DNA of 64,000 bases from Pseudomonadota bacterium (GTDB lineage Bacteria; Pseudomonadota; Alphaproteobacteria; Sphingomonadales; Sphingomonadaceae), in assembly GCA_021847605.1 (NCBI GenBank), contig JAJZQN010000017.1:1-64000 (forward strand), given 5' to 3'. Position numbers and translations under genes: made by a program. The notes under the pieces were generated by a model. It was not told where the DNA came from, made no database searches, and saw nothing but the letters and a program-made list of their open reading frames with translations. Positions 52,890-59,015 of the stretch are shown piece after piece; the stretch's first letter is position 1, and every line of letters starts with the position of its first letter.

Positions 52890-53783
52890 ATGCGACTACC
52901 CGATTTTGAAGCCTGGGCGATGTTTGCGGCGGTTGTCGAACATCGCAGTTTTACCGATGCGGCTAAAGCGCTCAGCGTATCGAAGGCGACCGTTTCAAAG
53001 GCCGTGACCCGGCTGGAGGAGCATCTGGACACCAGCCTCTTCAACCGGACGAGCCGCCGTCTGGCTCTGACCGAAAGCGGGAAAAGACTGGCCGATCATG
53101 CGCAACGCATATTGGCGGAAGGACAGGCCGCCGAAGAAGCGGCACGGGATGAAACGGCAGAATTGTCGGGGGTGGTCCGTCTGGGTGCGCCAATGACCTT
53201 TGGATTGCTGCGTATCGCGCCGCTAATCGCGCAATTTACCAAGGAAAATCCCTCGGTGGACGTCGACCTCCATCTGTCCGACGCGCAGATCGACATTGTC
53301 GAGATGGGGCTGGATGCGACAATCCGCATTGCCGACATGCCGGACAGTTCGCTGCGTGCGCGGCGTCTGGCCGATGTGACGCTTTATACCATCGCTTCGC
53401 CGGCCTATCTGGATGCACGGGGGAGGCCGCTGCATCCCTCCGACCTCGGCACGCATGATTGCCTATGCTATTCCAACACGACCACGCCGGACGTGTGGCG
53501 TTTCGCCGGACCCGGGCAACAGCAGGTCGTGGTGCAGGTCCGATCCCGCATTATCGTTAACAGCGGAGAGGCGATGCTGCCTGCGCTCAGGGCAGGAGTG
53601 GGCATCGCCCGTTTACCCGATTTCATCATCGGTGACGCCCTGGCCAGCGGTGAAGTCGAGGAAATATTGGTAGATTGGCGTCCGCCACCCTTTGGATTGC
53701 ATCTGGTGACACCGCCGTCGCGTTTACGGCCTGCCCGCGTTGATGCTTTGTTGGATTTCCTGACGAAACATCATGGTTGCTGA
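52890..53783 (+). CDS. LysR family transcriptional regulator
   Basis: A 297-residue LysR-type regulator. The winged helix-turn-helix (about 1-65) reads FEAWAMFAAVVEHRSFTDAA then LSVSKATVSKAVTRLEEHL and FNRTSRRLALTESG. The C-terminal effector domain (about 90-295) starts ELSGVVRLGAPMTFGLLRIAP and includes RLPDFIIGDALASGEVEEIL, as in the CrgA-like branch. It should sense a small aromatic or quinone and control the divergent pirin-wrbA pair. An inverted repeat lies immediately upstream of its start. The 3' gap to ctrA carries the ctrA control region. Confidence 0.94.
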   Translation: MRLPDFEAWAMFAAVVEHRSFTDAAKALSVSKATVSKAVTRLEEHLDTSLFNRTSRRLALTESGKRLADHAQRILAEGQAAEEAARDETAELSGVVRLGAPMTFGLLRIAPLIAQFTKENPSVDVDLHLSDAQIDIVEMGLDATIRIADMPDSSLRARRLADVTLYTIASPAYLDARGRPLHPSDLGTHDCLCYSNTTTPDVWRFAGPGQQQVVVQVRSRIIVNSGEAMLPALRAGVGIARLPDFIIGDALASGEVEEILVDWRPPPFGLHLVTPPSRLRPARVDALLDFLTKHHGC

Positions 53784-53809
53784 TCGGCTGCGCGTCTCGT
53801 TTCGCAGGT

Positions 53810-53889
53810 GAATCTTCATTGACTCTGCCTCAATCGTTTCGGCTTCAACTCTTTGTAAACAGATTCATTTTCACTCGACTCGTGGAATC
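53810..53889 (+). promoter_or_regulatory. Cluster of five GANTC (CcrM) sites upstream of ctrA
   Basis: GANTC occurs at 53810, 53821, 53862, 53877 and 53885, five sites in 80 bases where about 0.3 would be expected by base count. In Caulobacter, a GANTC in the ctrA P1 promoter makes its use depend on adenine methylation by CcrM. The density here suggests the same kind of replication-linked control. Confidence 0.7.
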
Positions 53890-53907
53890 CTGCGGGTTAG
53901 CGAAAAA

Positions 53908-53940
53908 TTAACCTTTGTCCTTCAGAAGTTTTTTGGTTAA
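53908..53940 (+). promoter_or_regulatory. Candidate CtrA half sites before ctrA
   Basis: TTAACC (53908-53913) and its inverse GGTTAA (53935-53940) flank a 21-base spacer. They match CtrA half-site sequence, but not the usual TTAA-N7-TTAA spacing. Autoregulation is plausible and unproven. Confidence 0.5.
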
Positions 53941-54001
53941 TAAATTTCTGCAGAAGCCGTTCTGGTGGGGTGAACGGACCTGCGACGCAAAGGGGCTTCA
54001 C

Positions 54002-54709
54002 ATGCGCGTGCTGCTGATTGAGGACGAACCGACAACCGCCAAGGCGATTGAGCTTATGCTCACGACCGAGGGGTTCAATGTCTATACGACGGACCTGGGT
54101 GAGGAAGGCCTCGATCTGGGCAAGCTGTATGATTATGACATCATCTGCCTGGACCTGAACCTGCCGGACATGCACGGCTATGACGTGCTGAAGAAGCTGC
54201 GCGCCGCCCGCGTGCAGACGCCGGTTCTGATCCTGTCGGGCATTTCGGAGATGGACAGCAAGGTCCGTTCCTTCGGATTTGGCGCCGACGATTATGTGAC
54301 GAAGCCCTTCCATCGCGAAGAACTCATCGCCCGCATCCATGCCGTGGTGCGCCGGTCGAAGGGGCATTCGCAATCGGTCATCCGCACCGGCAAGCTGTCC
54401 GTCAATCTGGATGCCAAGACGGTCGAAGTGGACGGCAACCGCGTCCACCTGACCGGCAAGGAATATGCGATGCTGGAACTGCTGTCGTTGCGTAAGGGCA
54501 CGACGCTGACCAAGGAAATGTTCCTGAACCATCTTTACGGCGGGATGGACGAGCCGGAACTCAAGATCATTGACGTCTTCATCTGCAAGCTGCGCAAGAA
54601 ACTGGCGCTGGCCTGCGGTGGCGACAATTATATCGAAACCGTCTGGGGCCGCGGCTATGTGCTGCGCGACCCGGAAGAAGCGCTGGAGACGCAGGCGAAG
54701 GTCGCCTGA
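54002..54709 (+). CDS. ctrA: Cell cycle response regulator CtrA
   Basis: A 235-residue OmpR-family response regulator and the master cell-cycle regulator of alphaproteobacteria. The receiver domain (1-118) has the acidic pocket [13 protein letters not shown], phosphorylation site Asp 51 in [16 protein letters not shown] and Lys in [12 protein letters not shown]. The winged-helix DNA-binding domain (about 125-225) reads [21 protein letters not shown] and [21 protein letters not shown] followed by [12 protein letters not shown], which is close to CtrA throughout. A hydrophobic-charged tail ends in QAKVA; the Ala-rich terminus is the degradation signal in Caulobacter. The ATG at 54002 starts the conserved receiver; the track adds 29 residues that belong to the leader. 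Confidence 0.97.
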   Translation: MRVLLIEDEPTTAKAIELMLTTEGFNVYTTDLGEEGLDLGKLYDYDIICLDLNLPDMHGYDVLKKLRAARVQTPVLILSGISEMDSKVRSFGFGADDYVTKPFHREELIARIHAVVRRSKGHSQSVIRTGKLSVNLDAKTVEVDGNRVHLTGKEYAMLELLSLRKGTTLTKEMFLNHLYGGMDEPELKIIDVFICKLRKKLALACGGDNYIETVWGRGYVLRDPEEALETQAKVA

Positions 54710-54734
54710 TCGAAATTCCCTGTCGCGGGGTGCG

Positions 54735-54770
54735 AAGGGGCCGGTGATCCAGATGGATTACCGGCCCTTT
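54735..54770 (+). terminator. Terminator after ctrA
   Basis: AAGGGGCCGGTGATCC and GGATTACCGGCCCTTT pair over about 15 bp with wobble around AGAT, followed by GCGTTTT. Confidence 0.8.
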
Positions 54771-54852
54771 GCGTTTTGCGTAATTTACATACCGGGTTAA
54801 TCGCTTCTTTACCAAATGGCCTCTAACTGGAGGCTTGAAGGAGACTTATTTG

Positions 54853-55461
54853 ATGGGCCATGCCCTTTCTCACAGTCATGATACGGCATGGGATGCCATT
54901 TGCCGCTCTCAGGCTGTGATCGAATTCACTCCTGACGGGACGATCGTGTGGGCCAATGACCTCTTTCTGCGTACCATGGGTTATGAACTGGAAGAGGTGA
55001 GGGGGCGGCATCATCGTCTTTTCTGCGAAGCGGCTTACGCTCAGTCTGCGCCCTATGCCAATTTCTGGGCAAAGCTGGCTCAGGGCCAATATGATGCCGG
55101 GGAATATTGTCGCCTGATGAAAACGGGCGGCCGTGTGTGGCTACAGGCTACGTACAATCCGGTTCTGGATGCTGACGGCCGCGTGTCCCGCATCCTGAAG
55201 ATCGCGGCGGACATCAGCCTGTCCTATCGTCTGAAAGACGAGTTGAAGGACAAGGTCGACGGCCTCATCGATATCGTCGATTCCATCGGCCTGATCGCAC
55301 GACAGACCAATTTGCTGGCACTCAACGCCTCCATTGAAGCGGCGCGGGCCGGGGATGCCGGGCGCGGCTTTGCCGTGGTAGCGGCCGAGGTCAAGAAGCT
55401 GGCCGACGATACCCGCAGCGCCACCGAACGCGCACGCGCCATGGTGATCAACGAGCTATGA
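54853..55461 (+). CDS. Mini chemoreceptor: PAS domain plus MCP tip
   Basis: A 202-residue cytoplasmic protein. Residues about 25-120 form one PAS domain ([23 protein letters not shown] then [20 protein letters not shown]). A short linker leads to only the tip of a methyl-accepting signalling hairpin, [20 protein letters not shown] followed by [17 protein letters not shown], about 55 residues; normal MCPs have about 250. No membrane segment or HAMP domain is present. The tip that contacts CheA/CheW is retained, so it could join arrays as an adaptor or sense redox/ligands in the cytoplasm. The ATG at 54853 follows AAGGAGA. The gene ends two bases before a hairpin. Confidence 0.88.
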   Translation: MGHALSHSHDTAWDAICRSQAVIEFTPDGTIVWANDLFLRTMGYELEEVRGRHHRLFCEAAYAQSAPYANFWAKLAQGQYDAGEYCRLMKTGGRVWLQATYNPVLDADGRVSRILKIAADISLSYRLKDELKDKVDGLIDIVDSIGLIARQTNLLALNASIEAARAGDAGRGFAVVAAEVKKLADDTRSATERARAMVINEL

Positions 55462-55468
55462 ATGGAAA

Positions 55469-55498
55469 GGCCGGCGATCCGATCAGGGATCGCCGGCC
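55469..55498. terminator. Hairpin between convergent genes
   Basis: GGCCGGCGATCC and GGATCGCCGGCC pair perfectly over 12 bp around GATCAG. It is placed between the MCP and repeat-protein genes and may act on both; there is no T run. Confidence 0.6.
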
Positions 55499-55555
55499 GG
55501 CCCAGACGGTAAGATCATGTTCAGGCCTCAAAGGCCTTTCCATGCGCTTGCGGGG

Positions 55556-56296
55556 TCAATTCTCCGTCTGGGTACGGGGAGCGGGGTCGGCTTCCGCCGT
55601 CGGAGCTTCATTCCTGCTGGCCTGACCCGAGGCTTCGCCCGAAATCTGACCGCTGGCATCGACCGACGCGATACCGTTCAGCGCGCCGGCGCCATTGCCC
55701 GCTGCGGTCCCGGCCGTACCAGCCGCATTGCCAGCAGCAGAGCGGGCCTGACCCACAGCATTGGCGGCCCGATCCCGTGTATTGCCCGCCGCCATGGTGG
55801 CGCGGTCACGGGCTGCGCCAGCCGCATTTTCGGCACGATCCCGGGTGGAGGCGACGGCATTGCCGGCCCGGTCACTGGTTGCGGCGACCGTGCTGCCGGC
55901 CCGGTCACGGGCAGCGCCAGCGGCGGTTCCGGCGCGGTCGCGGACATCACCGACAGCGTTGCGTGCATCATTGGTGCCCAGCGTGTCGACGGCTAGGTTG
56001 CCGCTGGCTGATCCGGATGCGTTCCCGCTGGCCTTGCGTTCAGCGCGGCTGGCGCGGCCAGAAGCGCGGCCATGGCCCGAACCGCCGGCACCGACCTGTC
56101 CATTTTCAAGGTCCATGCTGCGGCTGAGCGAACCGGCGCCACCCAGTGAACCGCCGATCGAACCGCCAAGGCCACCGAGCGAACCACCCAGAGCGCCGCC
56201 GCCAAGGCCGCCGCCACCGCCCAGCAACTGGGCCGAAGCAGGCGCAGCGCTCAGCGCGGTGAGGCAGGCTGCAGCGAGGATGATTTTGGCTTTCAT
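55556..56296 (-). CDS. Exported protein with 11-residue LEA-like repeats
   Basis: A 246-residue exported protein with a clear signal peptide (MKAKIILAAACLTALSAAPASA). A glycine-rich block (LLGGGGGLGGGALGG) follows. The middle (about 105-205) holds about seven to eight tandem units of 11 residues with the pattern DRAGNAxGxAR: DRAGTAAGAAR, DRAGSTVAATS, DRAGNAVASTR, DRAENAAGAAR, DRATMAAGNTR and DRAANAVGQAR. The 11-residue period with Ala/charged positions resembles group 3 LEA proteins, which form amphipathic helices on drying. The tail is acidic and Ser/Ala-rich. A sigma-type promoter motif shared with the neighbouring ECF locus lies 40 bases upstream. Confidence 0.8.
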   Translation of the reverse strand: MKAKIILAAACLTALSAAPASAQLLGGGGGLGGGALGGSLGGLGGSIGGSLGGAGSLSRSMDLENGQVGAGGSGHGRASGRASRAERKASGNASGSASGNLAVDTLGTNDARNAVGDVRDRAGTAAGAARDRAGSTVAATSDRAGNAVASTRDRAENAAGAARDRATMAAGNTRDRAANAVGQARSAAGNAAGTAGTAAGNGAGALNGIASVDASGQISGEASGQASRNEAPTAEADPAPRTQTEN

Positions 56297-56335
56297 GGAT
56301 TGTCTCCTTAGTCCTGTTCAATCTGATGCAAGGAC

Positions 56336-56358
56336 AACGGGAGGCGGGTGCAGTTTCA
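56336..56358 (-). promoter_or_regulatory. Candidate ECF promoter of the repeat-protein gene
   Basis: On the minus strand the sequence reads TGAAAC-TGCACCCGCCTCC-CGTT, spacing 13. The same two boxes and the same spacing occur before the ECF sigma gene and before the S8 protease gene. The -10 box lies about 40 bases from the start codon. Confidence 0.6.
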
Positions 56359-56396
56359 TCCCGAACCCATGAAAAATTCATACAATATACTGAAAT

Positions 56397-57650
56397 TCAA
56401 TCTATATTTCTGCAATTGTCGCAGATGATGCCGGCGCCGTAGCCGCGTTTGCCGCCCTTCGGCTCAGCGGCCTCGCTCTTGAGGGCGTCGATCGAACCAC
56501 GGGTGAACAGCCGCCCGGCGACCAGCGGAGTGGCAAAGCTGGTGCCACGCACCGATGCCTTGCCGCCGTCCGCCGAGGCGGCCTTCATATCGGCGCCCGG
56601 CGCGGCGAAATCGACATGCAGCGCCCGTCCGGCTTCTGGCAGCAATCGGTCCCGGCCATCGACACCCGTCACCGCGATGACGCCGGGATAGGAGGCGGGG
56701 TAGGCGGGCGGCGCGGCCGGGCCATCATTGCCGACCGCCGCGACCAGCATCACGCCCCGTTCCCGCGCCAGCCGGATTGCACCGTCCAGCAGGGGATTGG
56801 CCGGTCCCACCAGACTGACGGTCACGACGCGCGCGCCGCGCCCGACCAGCCAGCCCAATGCTCGCGCAATGGCAAAGGCGCCACCGCCCGCCGGATCGTC
56901 GCCATAAACGTCGGCGGCCAGCAACGGCGCGCCGGGCGCGGCGCCGCGCACCATGCCGTTGCCGCTCAACAGAGAAGCAACCGCCGTGCCATGGCTGCTG
57001 GCGCGCGGTGCGCCGCTCGCAAAGCCGCGCTGCTCGATCGGGCCGGTGAGGGCAGGGTGCCGCGCTACGCCTCCGTCGATCAGGCCGATGGCTCGTCCGC
57101 TGACGGGTGCCCCAGTCGCCAGAGCTTCAGCGGAGAGAGCCATGGCGGAGCCGCTGGGAAAATAGAGATTGTCGGCGCTGACCTGTGCATCCGGCGCCAT
57201 CTTGCGTACCTCCCGCATCGCGCGGGCAAGGTTGCGGCCCCTGGGTATGGTCAGCCTGGCGACGCTGAGGTCGATACCCTCCACTTGCTCGCTCTCAACA
57301 CCGTAGCCTGCCTTGCGCAGCGTATCGAGAGCGGTGTCATCCGCCCCGCTCAACAGGATGACGCCCCGTCGGGCTGGCTGTCGCTGATCGTCCAGTTCGA
57401 TCCGGTCGCCATGTCGCCGCAGAAGTTCATCGATGCGCGCCGCGCGTGCGGCCGCCAGCCGACTGCCGAGGCGAGTGGGCGATAGCTGGTCCAGACCCGT
57501 CTGATCCACCACCCCGCCAACCCGGTTCAGGACATCGGGCACCACCTGCCCCAATGCACCCGGCGCTGGCAGCAACTGGGCCTGCGCGCCGGGAATGCCG
57601 CCGGCCATCAGGGCGATGCCGGCAAGGATATAGGCGCGGGTCAGCGGCAT
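56397..57650 (-). CDS. Exported S8 family serine peptidase
   Basis: A 417-residue subtilisin-type protease. A signal peptide ends GGIPGAQAQ. A propeptide-like region (about 30-180) precedes the catalytic domain. The triad is Asp in IGLIDGGVARHP (about 190), His in SSHGTAVASLLSGNG (about 219) and Ser in RGTSFATPLVAG (about 370); the oxyanion Asn sits in VAAVGNDGPAAP. The C-terminus ends in a Cys-x2-Cys (IICDNCRNID), unusual in S8 enzymes. The ATG at 57650 starts the signal peptide; upstream in-frame ATGs at 57689 and 57716 exist. It faces the ECF sigma gene across about 130 bases. It may degrade envelope proteins or process a sensor. Confidence 0.92.
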   Translation of the reverse strand: MPLTRAYILAGIALMAGGIPGAQAQLLPAPGALGQVVPDVLNRVGGVVDQTGLDQLSPTRLGSRLAAARAARIDELLRRHGDRIELDDQRQPARRGVILLSGADDTALDTLRKAGYGVESEQVEGIDLSVARLTIPRGRNLARAMREVRKMAPDAQVSADNLYFPSGSAMALSAEALATGAPVSGRAIGLIDGGVARHPALTGPIEQRGFASGAPRASSHGTAVASLLSGNGMVRGAAPGAPLLAADVYGDDPAGGGAFAIARALGWLVGRGARVVTVSLVGPANPLLDGAIRLARERGVMLVAAVGNDGPAAPPAYPASYPGVIAVTGVDGRDRLLPEAGRALHVDFAAPGADMKAASADGGKASVRGTSFATPLVAGRLFTRGSIDALKSEAAEPKGGKRGYGAGIICDNCRNID

Positions 57651-57725
57651 GATGGTCGGTTCGGTCCTTTCGGTTGCAAAATCATCCATGGCAGATTTAT
57701 TTCCGATGCTGTCCATTTTTCAGGA

Positions 57726-57748
57726 TGAAACGGCTGCGACTGCACGTT
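57726..57748 (+). promoter_or_regulatory. Candidate ECF promoter of the sigma/anti-sigma operon
   Basis: TGAAAC-GGCTGCGACTGCA-CGTT, spacing 13, ends 30 bases before the sigma start. Together with the opposite-strand promoter it forms the inverted repeat GGATGAAAC...GTTTCATCC. Confidence 0.65.
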
Positions 57749-57751
57749 TCA
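57729..57751 (-). promoter_or_regulatory. Candidate ECF promoter of the S8 protease gene
   Basis: Minus-strand TGAAAC-GTGCAGTCGCAGC-CGTT, spacing 13, overlaps the divergent promoter of the sigma gene almost completely, so both genes could be started from one DNA segment by the same sigma factor. Confidence 0.6.
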
Positions 57752-57778
57752 TCCCCGAACGGTGGAAATGGAGGCCCG

Positions 57779-58267
57779 ATGTCGTTCGAGCGTGATCTGC
57801 TTGCCCTGCTGCCAAGGTTGCGGCGTTTTGCCGCCAGCCTGTCGCGGGACCGCGCCGATGGCGACGATCTGTGCCAGGCGGCACTGGAGCGCGGCCTCAA
57901 GTCGCGGGACCAGTGGCAGCCGGGTACCCGCCTCGACAGCTGGATGTATCGGATCATGCGCAACCTGTGGATAGATGAGGCCCGCGCCCGGCAAAGGGCA
58001 GCCAGAACCTTCGCTCCCGAAGAGGCCGGGGAAGGCGTTGGCTATGCCGGGGATCGGGATGTGGAGGCGCATATGATGCTGTCCGACGTGGACCGGGCGA
58101 TGCAGGCGTTGCCCGATGAGCAGCGGGAGGCGATCGCCCTCGTGCTGGTGGAGGGGCTTTCGTACAAGGAAGCGGCCGCTGTGCTGGACATACCGATGGG
58201 CACGCTGACCTCGCGGCTTGTGCGGGGACGCGGTGCATTGATCGAACTGATGGGAGAGGCGGCATGA
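57779..58267 (+). CDS. ECF (group 4) RNA polymerase sigma factor
   Basis: A 162-residue extracytoplasmic-function sigma factor. Region 2 reads LLPRLRRFAASLSRDRADGD then LCQAALERGL and LDSWMYRIMRNLWIDEAR (the -10-recognition helix). Region 4 holds LPDEQREAIALVLVEGLSYK then EAAAVLDIPMGTLTSRLVRGR (the -35-binding helix-turn-helix). The ATG at 57779 follows GGAGGCCC; the track adds 35 residues that lie across the promoter. The stop overlaps the anti-sigma start (ATGA). It probably drives its own operon, the divergent S8 protease and the repeat-protein gene from TGAAAC-N13-CGTT promoters. Confidence 0.93.
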   Translation: MSFERDLLALLPRLRRFAASLSRDRADGDDLCQAALERGLKSRDQWQPGTRLDSWMYRIMRNLWIDEARARQRAARTFAPEEAGEGVGYAGDRDVEAHMMLSDVDRAMQALPDEQREAIALVLVEGLSYKEAAAVLDIPMGTLTSRLVRGRGALIELMGEAA

Positions 58268-58953
58268 ACCAGATTGATGAAGCCATGCTGATCGCGCTGG
58301 TCGATGGCGAACTGGATGAGGTGAACAGGCGCCGGGTGGAACGCGCCGTGGCGGATGACCCTGCGCTGGCGCAACGACTGGCGCAGCATCGGGCGATACG
58401 GGAAAGCCTGTCGGGCCATTATGCCCCGGTCGCCGAAGAGCCGGTACCCGATCGGTTCCGTGTGCTGCTGACGGAAAGCGAAGCCGTGGTGTCGGTGACG
58501 CGGCCGGTCCGCCGCTGGGGCGGTTGGGCAGTGGGCGGCGCCATCGCGGCCAGTCTGGTGCTGGGCCTGGCTGTGGGGCGCTTCTCAGGCGGCGAAGCCG
58601 GGCCGATCGGCATGCAGGGCGGAACGCTGGTGGCGCAGGGCGAACTGGCACGGGCGCTCGATGGGCAACTGGCCTCGGCTCAGGATGGCGCGACGGTCCG
58701 CATGGAATTGAGCTTTCGGCGTAAGGGCGGTGGCTGGTGCCGCAGCTTTGATGGTGCCGTTGCCGGTGTGGCCTGCCGGCAGGATGATGGCTGGCAGGTG
58801 CAACAGATACTCCCCGGCATGACGCAGGGCAGCGACTATCGGCAGGCCTCCTCTGCCGACGCTCGTCTGATGGCGACGGTCGATGCGCTGATCGATGGTG
58901 CGCCAGTCGATGCTGCTGCGGAGAGGGCGGCTCAGGCCAAAGGATGGCGCTGA
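58264..58953 (+). CDS. Membrane-anchored anti-sigma factor
   Basis: A 229-residue protein with an N-terminal cytoplasmic anti-sigma-like domain (MNQIDEAMLIALVDGELDEV and RRVERAVADDPALAQRLAQ). The HxxxCxxC zinc motif of ZAS domains is absent. One membrane helix (GWAVGGAIAASLVLGLAVG, about 87-105) crosses the inner membrane. The periplasmic part has a Cys pair (GGGWCRSFDGAVAGVACRQ) that may sense redox or folding. It should hold the sigma factor inactive until a periplasmic signal triggers release; the nearby S8 protease is a candidate part of that signalling, by inference. The ATGA overlap couples the two genes. Confidence 0.88.
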   Translation: MNQIDEAMLIALVDGELDEVNRRRVERAVADDPALAQRLAQHRAIRESLSGHYAPVAEEPVPDRFRVLLTESEAVVSVTRPVRRWGGWAVGGAIAASLVLGLAVGRFSGGEAGPIGMQGGTLVAQGELARALDGQLASAQDGATVRMELSFRRKGGGWCRSFDGAVAGVACRQDDGWQVQQILPGMTQGSDYRQASSADARLMATVDALIDGAPVDAAAERAAQAKGWR

Positions 58954-58964
58954 CCAGCGGAAGT

Positions 58965-58999
58965 CGTCACCCCTCGCAATCCTGTTGCAAGGGGTGACG
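58965..58999. terminator. Terminator hairpin between convergent anti-sigma and TonB receptor genes
   Basis: CGTCACCCC and GGGGTGACG pair over 9 bp, with inner GCAA/TTGC pairing. Flanking T runs are short. Position supports termination from both sides. Confidence 0.7.
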
Positions 59000-59015
59000 C
59001 TCGTTTCTCAACCCA

